Source: Spirosoma sp. KUDC1026 (lineage in GTDB: Bacteria; Bacteroidota; Bacteroidia; Cytophagales; Spirosomataceae). Taken from it: a stretch of DNA of 64,000 bases. The notes beneath the pieces were generated by a model, which saw nothing but the letters and a program-made list of their open reading frames with translations, made no database searches and was not told where the DNA came from. Below are positions 46,001-54,509 of the stretch, piece by piece; the first letter of the stretch is position 1; each line of letters opens with the position of its first letter. The stretch is taken from the NCBI RefSeq assembly GCF_013375035.1, contig NZ_CP056032.1, positions 1,844,001 through 1,908,000 of the forward strand. The letters are read 5' to 3'. The position numbers and the translations under genes were made by a program.

Positions 46001-47706
46001 CATTGCCAGTCGTTTCAATTACGAACCTAGCCAGTGCCTATTGTCAGGATGCTTCACTAGTCACCTTGACGGGAAACCCCGCCGGATTCGGTGGCAGCTT
46101 TACCATTGACGGCACCAGCGCCAGCACGCTTACGCCGATGAGTTTGACAGTGGGTCAGCATACGGTGGGTTACCGCTTCACCGACGGCAATGGCTGTTCC
46201 AGCTCGGCTAGTCAGACTGTCACCATCAAAGTGACTCCAGCTGCCCCCAGCCTGCTGACCCAGGCTGGTCAATCGTATCCGGGTAGCCAGTCGGCCGTGA
46301 CGGTGGATCTCAACACGGGTAACGTAACGCTGGTGGCCAGCGGTTGCGCCGGGACGGTCAACTGGACGGGCCCTAACAATACGGCTGGTTCTGGTACCAG
46401 CATTATCGTGCCAACTAGCCAGGCGGGGCTGTTTACCTACCAGGCTACCTGCACCATCGATGGCTGCACCGGCCCGCTGGCTACCGCCACCGTAACAGTG
46501 GGCGGACGGTTGACGGTGCTGCACCGGGACGTGGACAACTACGCCGATAACAACGCCATCCAGCCTCTGATCCAGATCCAGAATCAGGGTGCTGGATCAC
46601 TGCCGCTCTCGAAATTAACCCTGCGTTACTATGTGACGGTGGAAGGGGGTGGTACGCTGGGTAACCTGTCGATGAACTATGCCCAGGTAGGTAACCAGAA
46701 CGTCAGACTGCGCTATGTGCCCCTGAATCCAGCCCAGCAAGGGGCAACGGGCTACGTGGAGTACAGCTTCACCGAGGGGGCTGGTAGCCTGGTCGCCAGC
46801 GCCAATTCGGGTCCTATCCAGAGTTACTTCACCAAGAGTGATTACGGTCCCCTGAATGAGCTGGATGACTATTCGTACAACCCGGTGCGCAATCAGCTAA
46901 CGGGTAACCTGCGCATCACGGCCTACTACGATGGGGTGCTGATTGCGGGTTTGGAGCCAGGTTCGACGGCTCAGATCCGGGCGGTACGGGCGCTAACCGA
47001 GAGCAAAAACGGGCCTGATGCGACGCAGATCAATACCTATCTGGAAGTACGTAACGAGGGGAATGTGGCGATCAACTACAGCGATCTGAAAGCGCGCTAT
47101 TACTTCACGGCTGATGGTAACGAGCGGTTACAGGTCGAAGTCGACGAAGGGAATGTGAGTGCCCGACTGGTGAAGCTGCCTGCGGCCGTCAACGGAGCGG
47201 ACACCTACCTGGAACTGACTTTTAACCAGGGCGGACAGCTAGCCCCCGGTACCAGCACGGGCACGATTCGCTACCGGATTAGTAAACCCGATGGTGGACG
47301 CTTCAATCAGACTAATGACTGGTCATACCAGGAACAGCCCCAGGACCGCGCTCAGAACAACCGGGTAGTAGTATATGCGGGTAACGAACGGATCTGGGGT
47401 CAGGAGCCCAATGCTTCGGCTCGGGTAATCTTCTTGGAACCGGGTGCAGAACTATCGGTAAAGGTACTGGGCAATCCGGTTCGGGAGGAGGTTGTCTCGT
47501 TTGAGGTGAGTGGAGCTGGTTCAGAGCCGTTGCAATTACGTCTGGTGACTCCCCAGGGTAAAGTAGTCAGTCAGCAGCAAGTGTCTGGGTCGGACGTGAC
47601 AGCGCGTTATCAGCTCTCGCTGGGCGGTGAGGGGATCGGGATGTATCTGTTGCAGGTCAGCACACCCACCCAGAACCGGACTGTGAAAGTGTTGAAAGCT
47701 GAGTAG
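43051..47706 (+). CDS. Large T9SS-secreted protein: beta-propeller-like, Ig repeats, two CBM3 modules
   Basis: 1551 residues. Signal peptide (1-30). Residues about 31-430 have BNR/propeller-like repeats (NWPFSAMATNPVDGKIYALW). About 438-535 is an FN3-like domain (ATLGGNVTASGGTDVTERGI). About 540-895 holds four Ig-like (He_PIG) repeats of 87-91 residues. About 895-1150 is further Ig-like. Residues 1153-1300 and 1309-1455 look like two tandem CBM3 carbohydrate-binding modules (YYVTVEGG, YYFTADGN, NDWSYQ, WGQEP). The last 95 residues form a T9SS sorting domain (type A) ending VKVLKAE. It is surface-attached or released. No catalytic domain was found, so binding or adhesion is more likely than hydrolysis. 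Confidence 0.85.
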   Translation: MQHTSTQVRIWPRWLLGLFVTLWVTTSTFAQISNFTAAKVEDGTDCNWPFSAMATNPVDGKIYALWRKGANENVTYKLIRWDGSIWAIVSTFTTATGTTSSNKVPDFSSAADYVSLAIDATGRFHVAFKGTVASVGREGIWYGLSPTGTSWSFQSLQALPANSINQSLLDQVIEVDPQNQPHVAFLYTTAEAPRSYTLRYFRLVSGNWVGETAITQSGTTPGGTASNEIARFDLAIDRNAKAHLSFRRELNGTGRDGSLFYINNTSGNWSTPQELVAGNTAQAQGVTNTIDTDAANNVHIVHSDYQHKLYYTTNESGSFVTSQINGNVTGDVYSKHTLRINSKGDKFVVYNDNISSPTKLNYAYQLAGTSGSSWTTGTAYTPTEAGNGGNYYSGLMNDDRRIMVLFDNSLTSTRGQCSEFRRDLWYATATVQAPATVAPTVTTNSASAITTTGATLGGNVTASGGTDVTERGIVYSTSNTVPAIGGSGVTQNTNGSGTGQFSEAITGLAAGTTYYVRAYARNSVGTSYGSTVSFTTSTPTITLTPATLPNGTGGFAYDQNITASGGTAPYSYAITAGALPAGMTLSTTGTLSGTPTAVGSYNFTITARDAGNFTGSRAYTLTIAAPTITVAPTTLPNGTVGVAYSQTITGAGGNGPYSYALTAGSLPPGMTLNVAGTLAGTPTAGGTFNFTIRATDASTGSGPYSGSRSYTFTIAAANITLAPATLPVGTVGTAYTQTVTASGGTAPYSYAITAGALPPGVTLSSAGVLSGTPTGGGTYAFTLAATDASTGTGPYTGSRNYSLIVAAPTIVLTPVTLATGTIGSAYAQTITASGGTSPYTYAVTAGALPSGLTLSSTGVLSGTPTGGGTFTVTITATDASTGAGPYSGSRSYTVTIVPPTISGLAVTPSTVCTGGAVTVTATIGQNAGTYSYTLLYGSQTIIGTTTSSVNQTLTAGGAGQQTITLQAGTGGLYNQEMTTLTVNPLPVVSITNLASAYCQDASLVTLTGNPAGFGGSFTIDGTSASTLTPMSLTVGQHTVGYRFTDGNGCSSSASQTVTIKVTPAAPSLLTQAGQSYPGSQSAVTVDLNTGNVTLVASGCAGTVNWTGPNNTAGSGTSIIVPTSQAGLFTYQATCTIDGCTGPLATATVTVGGRLTVLHRDVDNYADNNAIQPLIQIQNQGAGSLPLSKLTLRYYVTVEGGGTLGNLSMNYAQVGNQNVRLRYVPLNPAQQGATGYVEYSFTEGAGSLVASANSGPIQSYFTKSDYGPLNELDDYSYNPVRNQLTGNLRITAYYDGVLIAGLEPGSTAQIRAVRALTESKNGPDATQINTYLEVRNEGNVAINYSDLKARYYFTADGNERLQVEVDEGNVSARLVKLPAAVNGADTYLELTFNQGGQLAPGTSTGTIRYRISKPDGGRFNQTNDWSYQEQPQDRAQNNRVVVYAGNERIWGQEPNASARVIFLEPGAELSVKVLGNPVREEVVSFEVSGAGSEPLQLRLVTPQGKVVSQQQVSGSDVTARYQLSLGGEGIGMYLLQVSTPTQNRTVKVLKAE
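44668..45747 (+). repeat. Four tandem Ig-like coding repeats, about 270 bp each
   Basis: Repeats begin near 44668, 44930, 45203 and 45475 and encode the unit TLPNGTVGxAYxQTITASGG...TLSGTPTGGGT. They are alike at the protein level and partly at the DNA level, so slipped-strand change of copy number is possible. Confidence 0.75.
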
Positions 47707-47726
47707 ACTTATAATGAAAGTACAGC

Positions 47727-47784
47727 AACGGGTCTGGTATTCGAGTAACCTAGTGGCTACTCGAATACCGGACCCGTTCGTTTT
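47727..47784 (+). terminator. Long terminator hairpin after the CBM3 protein gene
   Basis: 47727-47750 pairs with 47755-47778 over 24 positions (two G-U pairs), 4-base loop TAGT, followed by CGTTTT. Confidence 0.85.
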
Positions 47785-47857
47785 GACGTATAAACCTTAG
47801 GTGAAAAATAGTGAACTCTTAGCCCTGTTACGAACAGGAAAAATCACTGTATTCCAG

Positions 47858-47865
47858 TAGGTTTG
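47858..47865 (+). promoter_or_regulatory. Bacteroidota-type -7 box before the histidine kinase gene
   Basis: TAGGTTTG fits TAnnTTTG exactly, 22 bases before the GTG start at 47888. Confidence 0.45.
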
Positions 47866-47887
47866 TTCAGACCCTGTTGTTTTTGCC

Positions 47888-49678
47888 GTGAACCTACTTT
47901 ACTGTTTTCTGGTCAGCCTGTTCCTGAGCCTTTCTACCGAACAAACGATGGCGCAGATGTCGCTGCTGCCCGACTCACTGACCAGTGCTCCTGATAGCAT
48001 TAAAACCTGGAAACTTCGTCAGATTGGTGATTCGCTCATTTTTGCCATCGACTATCCGCTGGCTAAGCAGGCTTATGACCAGGCACTTTCTATTGCACAG
48101 GCAACTGGTAACAAAGCCGATATTGGTTTTGGGTATCGGGGCGTTGGGTACTGGTACCAGAATATTGGAGATTTCACGCGGGCTGTCAAGTACTATCAGC
48201 AGGCACTTAGTTTGTTTCGGCAGATAAATTACACCAAAGAAATTCCCAAGACGATGTCTTACATCAGCTTCTGTTATGTCCAGCTGGGTAACGATAAACA
48301 GGCTGAACACTACACCCAACAGGGATTGAAGTTGGCGGAAGCCGATGGACAGACAAAGTGGGTTATTGCTTTCTACGAAGAACTGGCCAAGATCAACGGC
48401 CATAAAAAGCGGTTTGCCAAAGCTGAGCAATACACAAACCGGGTACTCGCTTATTACGTAAAGCAGAAAGATTCGCTTTCGTATCACATAGCGTTGCTGA
48501 ACGCGTCACTGCTCTACAAAAACCGGGGTCAGTATGGACGCTCGGAGCGAAGCTTTCGGGACGTATTACAGTTTAGCCAGGCACCCGGGGGCGACGAAAC
48601 ATTGTATGGGTATGCGCTGGTCAATATTCCCAGTGCGTTAATTCCGCAGGGAAAATTAGCCGAAGCCGAAATGTTCTGTCGGCAGGCACTTGCGTGGGTC
48701 GACAAAACAGGAGCCAATAAGCTGCCGATGCAGGAGGAAATTTACGGTCATCTGTATCACATAGCCGAAGCCCGGGGCGATTACAGACAGGCGTTGGCTT
48801 ACTACAGACAACAGATAGCCAGGCGGGACAGTCTGCAGAATGAAACCGTAAAACGCCAGTTATCTGAACAGGAAATACGGTTCCAGACAGAAGAAAAAGA
48901 AGCGCAGATTCGGCAACTGGACCTGCAGAATATCATACGTAGTCGGCAGGTGTGGGCTGGGGTTGGCGGTATTGTCTTGCTATCTCTGCTGGCTGGGGTG
49001 CTTTATCTCCAGTCGCAGCAGTTGCGGAAAAGTCAGGCGAAGATTCAGGCCCAGTCCAACCAGATGGCGCTCATGATGCGGGAGCTTCACCATCGGGTCA
49101 AAAACAACCTGGCTGTCGTGTCCAGTCTGCTGAGACTACAATCGACCCGGCTTGAGGATGAAAAAGCCATGCAGGCCGTTCGAACCGGGCAGCAGCGGGT
49201 CGAAGCTATGTCGCTGATTCACCAGAAACTGTACCAGACGGATAACGTAACACGAGTGAATATGCGTGACTACTTGCGTAGTCTGGCGGAAAGTCTGTTG
49301 ATTGCTTATGGTTATCAGCTCAGTGAAGTTGATCTACAGGTTGATGTTGAGGTGGAAGAACTGGAGGTTGACGTGACCATCCCGCTCGGATTAATCGCCA
49401 ACGAATTGATTACGAATGCGTTTAAGTACGCCTACTCGGGCAATCGACATCCCGCACTATACATTCGGCTGCGCAATCATAATGGTATTACGTTAGATGT
49501 TTTTGACAATGGGCCCGGCATGCCCGCAGCCGACTGGTTACAAACCGAAAAGGGAACATCGTTCGGCAAACGGCTGATCTTTTTACTTGCCGAGCAACTG
49601 GAGGGTAAGGTCGAACTTATTCAGCAAAACGGCACGCTGTTCCGGCTGCATATTCCTTATGAATCCGCAACAAGCTAA
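47888..49678 (+). CDS. TPR-domain sensor histidine kinase (HisKA_2 type)
   Basis: 596 residues starting at GTG; the signal-like segment (1-23, ending TMAQ) is only present with this start. Residues about 50-330 are TPR repeats in the periplasm (ADIGFGYRGVGYWYQNIGDF, RAVKYYQQAL). One membrane helix is at about 356-378 (VWAGVGGIVLLSLLAGVLYLQ). The kinase has ELHHRVKNNL with phospho-acceptor His401/402, the N box NELITNAFKYA and the G box DNGPGMP. It should sense through protein contacts of the TPRs and signal to an unlinked regulator: no response regulator gene is adjacent. Follows the surface-protein gene in the same direction. Confidence 0.9.
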   Translation: MNLLYCFLVSLFLSLSTEQTMAQMSLLPDSLTSAPDSIKTWKLRQIGDSLIFAIDYPLAKQAYDQALSIAQATGNKADIGFGYRGVGYWYQNIGDFTRAVKYYQQALSLFRQINYTKEIPKTMSYISFCYVQLGNDKQAEHYTQQGLKLAEADGQTKWVIAFYEELAKINGHKKRFAKAEQYTNRVLAYYVKQKDSLSYHIALLNASLLYKNRGQYGRSERSFRDVLQFSQAPGGDETLYGYALVNIPSALIPQGKLAEAEMFCRQALAWVDKTGANKLPMQEEIYGHLYHIAEARGDYRQALAYYRQQIARRDSLQNETVKRQLSEQEIRFQTEEKEAQIRQLDLQNIIRSRQVWAGVGGIVLLSLLAGVLYLQSQQLRKSQAKIQAQSNQMALMMRELHHRVKNNLAVVSSLLRLQSTRLEDEKAMQAVRTGQQRVEAMSLIHQKLYQTDNVTRVNMRDYLRSLAESLLIAYGYQLSEVDLQVDVEVEELEVDVTIPLGLIANELITNAFKYAYSGNRHPALYIRLRNHNGITLDVFDNGPGMPAADWLQTEKGTSFGKRLIFLLAEQLEGKVELIQQNGTLFRLHIPYESATS

Positions 49679-49684
49679 ACAAGG

Positions 49685-49711
49685 AAAGCCCAGACACGAG
49701 GCCTGGGCTTT
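49685..49711. terminator. Bidirectional terminator between kinase and coiled-coil protein genes
   Basis: AAAGCCCAG (49685-49693) and CTGGGCTTT (49703-49711) pair with a 9-base loop between convergent genes. Confidence 0.7.
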
Positions 49712-49735
49712 GACTATGTGTGACGCGAAGTCGCT

Positions 49736-51133
49736 TTATTTTCGATCCATCAGTTGTTTAACCAGCTTCTTGAGCTCGTCAATTTCAGCCTGTTGTTTTT
49801 CCAGCGTTTTGCCCTGTTCCTGACTAACTGCGCGTTGTTGGCGGTTTTCTTTTTCCAGTTCGATGCTATACAGTGTCAGCTCTTCGATTTTCTCCAGCAG
49901 TTTGGCGTCCATTTTGGCCACGTCGATACCCTGCTCAACAACTTCGGATGCTGATGGTACGCCGGGCAGGTGTTTATTCGCCTGAACGAACTGCGCTACG
50001 TCGCTTAACGAACGTAGTTTGTAGGTTGGCGCGAATACGTAATCCGACCAGTCGGCGGTGCTTTTGAGTGCCACTTTCACTTTCTCGGTCAGGATACCAT
50101 CTTCTACGTAGAGCCGATAACCAGCTGGGGTTTTTGCGAGCGCCGAGCCAATAACGATGGGTTCACCTTTGGTGCTTTGCAGATAGCCGCCTTTACGTTC
50201 CCAAAGTAAATCGGCGTCCTGCGCGGCTACCCGGCCACCATTAGCGTAGTTCGCCAGCACAACGTTACCACTGCCGTCCACGGTTAAGAACTTGCTGGAG
50301 TTGATAGAAGCCGTAGTGCCCGAGGTCAGGTTCTCCAGACGTAGGCCTGACTGATTAGCGGTGCCACTGGTGATATGGAGACGGGCGGTTGGAGCCGTGT
50401 TACCAATACCTACGTTGACACCACTACCTAGTACCAGCGCGTTGCTGGCCGTTACGCGGGCATTGTTACCAATAGCCGTCGCGTTTTGCAGGCCGTTCGC
50501 ACCAGCATCGGCCCGGAAGCCAATAAACGTATTGTTGATACCACCCGCATTGCTACGTCCGGTCTCAAAACCGATAGCTGTGTTGTTATCGCCATTTACG
50601 CCCGAGCCACTTCCGGCGTTTGTACCCAGGTATACGTTATAACCACCCGTTGTATTACCGCTACCCGTATTGTCTCCCAGAAAGAAGTTGGCATTACCGC
50701 TGGTGTTATTAACACCGGCATTGGTACCCATAATAAAGTTCGAACTACCCGTTGTATTGCTGAAGCCGGCTTGCACACCCATGAACGTATTGAACGCTCC
50801 ACTGGTAGTTGAACGCCCCGCTGAGAAGCCTACGAACGTATTGGCTGACCCATTTGAGCTAAGCCCGGCGTTCGCTCCTAAAAAGGTATTGTTATTGCCA
50901 CTGGTTGTTGTAGCGCCTGCACGAAGGCCTAAAAATAGATTCCCGATCCGCGAAGATGAAGTTTTGAGCAGTACCGTGTCGGCCGACCGCAGCGACTTAT
51001 TAACGCTTAGGTTGACATCTTCCGTTATGGTAAGCGATGTGCCCGGTGTAGGCTCAATGGTCTGAGCCTGAAGCGCTGCTATCGGAAAAGAAAGCAAGCT
51101 GGCAAGGAAAAATTGACGTGTAGATGTTTTCAT
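49736..51133 (-). CDS. YadA-head-like repeat protein with C-terminal coiled coil (tail-fibre-like)
   Basis: 465 residues with a signal peptide (1-23). Residues about 60-235 are repeats of about 15-17 residues of type NNTFLGxxAGxxxTxGx, as in the left-handed beta-roll heads of trimeric autotransporter adhesins and in phage-like tail fibres. Residues about 345-420 (DYVFAPTYKLRSLSDVAQFVQ, HLPGVPSASEVVEQGIDVAKM) form the conserved C-terminal segment of Bacteroidota tail-fibre-domain proteins; the final 50 residues are a coiled coil (ELEKENRQQRAVSQEQGKTLEKQ). It is likely trimeric and extracellular. No outer-membrane anchor or T9SS domain is seen. Confidence 0.8.
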   Translation of the reverse strand: MKTSTRQFFLASLLSFPIAALQAQTIEPTPGTSLTITEDVNLSVNKSLRSADTVLLKTSSSRIGNLFLGLRAGATTTSGNNNTFLGANAGLSSNGSANTFVGFSAGRSTTSGAFNTFMGVQAGFSNTTGSSNFIMGTNAGVNNTSGNANFFLGDNTGSGNTTGGYNVYLGTNAGSGSGVNGDNNTAIGFETGRSNAGGINNTFIGFRADAGANGLQNATAIGNNARVTASNALVLGSGVNVGIGNTAPTARLHITSGTANQSGLRLENLTSGTTASINSSKFLTVDGSGNVVLANYANGGRVAAQDADLLWERKGGYLQSTKGEPIVIGSALAKTPAGYRLYVEDGILTEKVKVALKSTADWSDYVFAPTYKLRSLSDVAQFVQANKHLPGVPSASEVVEQGIDVAKMDAKLLEKIEELTLYSIELEKENRQQRAVSQEQGKTLEKQQAEIDELKKLVKQLMDRK

Positions 51134-51289
51134 GTTTAAATAAAATAGGATTTAATTGTCTGAGCAAGAAGTAAGTTGAATTTATTAAGATACTGTCCGG
51201 ACGCCGTTTACTGAGCCACAAGTTTACTACCATTTTGTAGTTGCACTGTTTGGCCTGGATCGTAGCTTAGCTGACGTGCTTGGGCTATG

Positions 51290-51416
51290 TATTCACCTGG
51301 CACCGTCACCAGATGCTTGATGCGGACCGCATCACCACTCGCCGGCACCCGGTTCATCGACCACACCGAGGCATCATCCCACCGACCCGATTTCACCGTG
51401 TACATGCCTGTGTTGA
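51290..51416. repeat. 127-bp copy A of a nearly identical segment in two paralogues
   Basis: This segment matches 54596-54722 with only two differences, although the rest of the two genes is clearly diverged. It encodes part of the C-terminal [10 protein letters not shown] module. Confidence 0.7.
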
Positions 51417-52137
51417 CTATTAATACAATCTCATTTGAGGTAACACTGTTGCAGCTTCCAGTTACTACGACGTAATAACGCCCCTGATTAGCACCGCTAA
51501 GATTACTTACCGTTAGTGTGGCCGATGTGGCCCCGCTGATGGGAGCGCCATCTTTGTACCACTGGTAGCTGCTGACCGAGCCGCTGGCGCTAACACTGGC
51601 AGTGAAGGTCCCCCCCTGAGGGATGCTGAAGTAAGAAACTGGTTGCTGGGTAATGGTCAATGGTGACTGTGGGGTACCCTGGAATTCGTAAGCTCCCAGA
51701 TCAATCTGGCGGACCAGCCGGGGGCTGTTGTTGAGGTCGGTCGGGGTTGAGTTGGCTGCATTGTCACCTTTATCGATGGCGGGGGAGCAGGCCCGCAAAC
51801 GGAGGTTGTCGCCAGCGACATCGACGAAAAGCGGATCAAGTGAGAAGTTGCCTGTACCAGGTGTGTTATCCTGGGTATCGGTGTAGGTCATTGCGATTGT
51901 ACTGTCAGAAGCAACGCCATTCGGCGTGTTCCCCCAGATAGCGCAGTTGACGAAAGAGGTATTGGTACTAAAAACGGCTCCGCCCGTACGATCGCAAAAA
52001 TTTCGCGAGAAGCTGCAGTTGACAAATTGTCCACCGACCGTATACGCTGCTCCGCCCCCTGAATTATACATTATACACTGCGCCCTTAGAACTGGACCAC
52101 TTTACTGAATAACGAAATTGTTAGTTGATCTGATTTC

Positions 52138-52986
52138 CTACTTGGTTTGACTGCTTTTTATTCCCTTTAATACCTCTTCAGGCGTTCGATAATTCAGCGA
52201 CTGGTGAAAGCGCCGACAGTTATAAAACTCGAAATAAGCTTGTAAGCCTGCCTCTAACTGCCAGCCATCCTGGTAGGCTTTCAGATAAATATCCTCATAT
52301 TTTACGCTTCGCCAAAGCCGCTCTACGAATATGTTGTCCAATGCCCGCCCTTTGCCGTCCATTGAGATGCGAATGTTCTGATCGAGCAGGACACTTGTAA
52401 AATCATCCGAGGTAAATTGACTGCCTTGATCGGTGTTAAAAATCTCGGGTTGAGGATAGCTCCCTAAGGCCTTTCGTAACACGCCACAACACCAATCAGC
52501 CTCCATGGTGTTGGAAACGGACCAACTTAATACGTATCGACTATACAGATCGATGATGGCCATCAGGTACATATATCCGGTCGCCATGGGTACATAGGTA
52601 ATGTCAGTAGCCCAAACTTGGTGGACCCGCACAATGACCAACCCCCGCAGCAAATAGGGATAAATTCGGTGGCCTATGGCCGGTTTCGAGGTGTTTATTT
52701 TAGGATAAATGGCTTCTATGCCAAGTATTTGCATGAGACGCCGAACGCGTTTGTGATTGACACAATAGCCTGCCTTTGCCAGGGCTACCTGCATCTTGCG
52801 GTACCCGTACTGCGGAGTTAGCAGGTACTGCTCATCCAGCAAACGCATCAGTAGTAAATCGTCTGATGTGGCTACTACCGGTTGGTAGTAATAGGTTGAG
52901 CGGGGCAATCCTACCCACTGGCATTGTTGGCGAATGCTAGTTGATAAAGCTGCATCAAGCAGTGATCGTCGCTGCGAAAGACTCAT
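52138..52986 (-). CDS. IS3-family transposase OrfB (DDE integrase)
   Basis: 282 residues. An N-terminal HTH_21-like part (QCQWVGLPRSTYYYQP, GYRKMQVALAKAG) is followed by the retroviral integrase-type catalytic core: Asp128 in WATDITYV, Asp186 in NTDQGSQF and Glu222 in FVERLWRSVKYE, with 35 residues between the last two, the D-D(35)E pattern. The C-terminal NCRRFHQSLNYRTPEEV is usual. Made mainly as an OrfAB fusion. Confidence 0.93.
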   Translation of the reverse strand: MSLSQRRSLLDAALSTSIRQQCQWVGLPRSTYYYQPVVATSDDLLLMRLLDEQYLLTPQYGYRKMQVALAKAGYCVNHKRVRRLMQILGIEAIYPKINTSKPAIGHRIYPYLLRGLVIVRVHQVWATDITYVPMATGYMYLMAIIDLYSRYVLSWSVSNTMEADWCCGVLRKALGSYPQPEIFNTDQGSQFTSDDFTSVLLDQNIRISMDGKGRALDNIFVERLWRSVKYEDIYLKAYQDGWQLEAGLQAYFEFYNCRRFHQSLNYRTPEEVLKGIKSSQTK

Positions 52987-53270
52987 GGCGTCAACTTTTT
53001 TTTGAAAAAAGTCAGTTCCATTTGTAATCGTCCAATCTGCTCATAGAGCAAGGCGGTTTCGGGTTCTGCGTTGGTCGATGTGGGTTTGCAACCTGCCTCG
53101 AAAACGGAAGCGGCCCCCTGTAGGAATTGCCGCTTCCAGTCACTGATCTGATTCGGATGAAGCTCGTGGCGTTTGCTGATGACAGCCAATGTATCCTTTT
53201 CTTTAAGGACTTCAAGTACTACCTTGAGTTTGAATTCAGAGGTAAATTTACGTTTGCTCTTGCCTTTCAT
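52983..53270 (-). CDS. IS3-family transposase OrfA
   Basis: 95 residues. A helix-turn-helix (TSEFKLKVVLEVLKEKDTLAVISKRHELHPNQISDWKRQF) binds the element ends; a leucine-zipper-like helix (LLYEQIGRLQMELTFFKK) allows pairing. It ends four bases into orfB, and FKKKLTP is encoded by the A8G slip site. OrfA alone usually represses; OrfAB transposes. Confidence 0.9.
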   Translation of the reverse strand: MKGKSKRKFTSEFKLKVVLEVLKEKDTLAVISKRHELHPNQISDWKRQFLQGAASVFEAGCKPTSTNAEPETALLYEQIGRLQMELTFFKKKLTP

Positions 53271-54509
53271 ACGGGACTAAATTTAGCCCGTTATCCAATT
53301 TAATTAGTGGTCTTAAAAACGGGGCGCACTATATTACCCCGTGTTGTAGATTGATTACCCGTAAAGCTGCAATTGATGAAACTGGTATTGCTGGCGTAGA
53401 CGGCTCCTCCATACGTATTTTGAATGCCTGCCCCACCGCTGGACGACCTATTGCCACGAAAAGTACAGTTAATAACAGTTGCTTCGTAGGCGGCTAACGC
53501 ACCTCCATCACCAATAACAGAATTCAGTACAAACAAACAATTTGTTAATACGGAACCTGCCCCAACATTCAGTGTTCCTCCAGTTGCCCCTCCATTTGGA
53601 CCGGAGCCACCGCTATTAGAACTGAATGTACAGTTGTTGATGATAGCTGTTTTCCTAACAATGACGGCTGAATAACCTGTACTAAAGTTATTGCTAATGG
53701 TACAATTCCTCAAAGAAATAGAATCACTATAAATCGCGGCTCCTTCGGATACTGCATTTCGCTCAAACGTGCAATTTGTGAGTTGTGGAAAACTAGTGGC
53801 GTCGCTATACAATCCACTGCCTCTACCACCAAAGGTACCTATATTGTCTAAAAAAAAGCAGTTACGAATGATAGGGCTACTGTGCAGATTCCGCATGCCA
53901 GCGCCTTGTAGGGTATTATAGTCGACTCCGATGCCTCCAGCATCAATATTACCGCCTGTAATAACAAAGCCATCTAACAATGCCGTATTGTTCAAATCAT
54001 TGTTTGCAATGACGTGAACGCTTCTGTCATTTCGATTATTAGTTGTTCCTAGATACCCGCTTAGGGTAGTACTTGACGGTTGCGCTAACGATACAGAAGC
54101 CGGGCGCTCGCTGAGAGCGCTTTCTGTACCAACAAAACCACCGTACAGAGCCACCCCGTTTTTCATGCTGAAACTCATTATACGATCAGCTGCGCTGCAG
54201 TTTGTACAACTGCTGGGCTTGTATGTACCTGCTGCTACCCAGACCTGATCGCCAGCTGAGGAAGCGTTGATGATGGCTTGTAGATTAGCTGAGGCTGTAG
54301 CCCAGGAACTACCAGTTCCTGTACCGTCTGGTTTGACGTAGCGAATAGTCTGGGCGTGGGATCTACCGATTGATAACGCGCACAATACTGCCGCTAATGT
54401 TGATAGACTGAGCTGTCTACAAAGAGGGCGTAAAAAGGAAAGTTGTTTCATATGGTAGTGGAAAAAGCCTAGAGGCTGGCAAAGATACTGATCCTCTGAT
54501 CCGCTTAAC

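Larger units (their letters stand above)
52080..53327 (-). mobile_element. IS3-family insertion sequence, 1248 bp
   Basis: The ends GCGCCC...(left) and ...GGGCGC (right) are imperfect inverted repeats that also share GACCACT and ATAACG. ACT at 52077-52079 and 53328-53330 is a 3-bp target duplication. Inside are orfA and orfB with a 4-base overlap. A run of eight T (52996-53003) reads A8G on the coding strand near the end of orfA, the typical -1 slip site; the -1 frame is open into orfB, so an OrfAB fusion transposase can be made. The element looks complete and possibly active. Confidence 0.9.
51208..54451 (-). pseudogene. Beta-helix surface protein gene split by an IS3-family element
   Basis: The 5' part (54451 to about 53328) encodes a signal peptide (residues about 1-33) and parallel beta-helix repeats (NCTFSSNSG, NCTFRGNRSS). 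The 3' part (52079 to 51208) carries the end of the helix (NCSFSRN, NCAIWGN), an Ig-like domain ([13 protein letters not shown]) and the C-terminal [14 protein letters not shown] module. The IS3 element 52080-53327 lies between, with ACT duplicated. By my count the two parts are not in the same frame even if the element and one ACT are removed, so there is further damage or the boundary is more complex. It is a tandem paralogue of the intact gene 54510-56462. Confidence 0.85.

Noticed and set aside
50330..50960. Short repeats in the coiled-coil protein gene as a CRISPR or VNTR candidate
   Set aside because: They are degenerate coding repeats for the NNTFLGxxAG unit.
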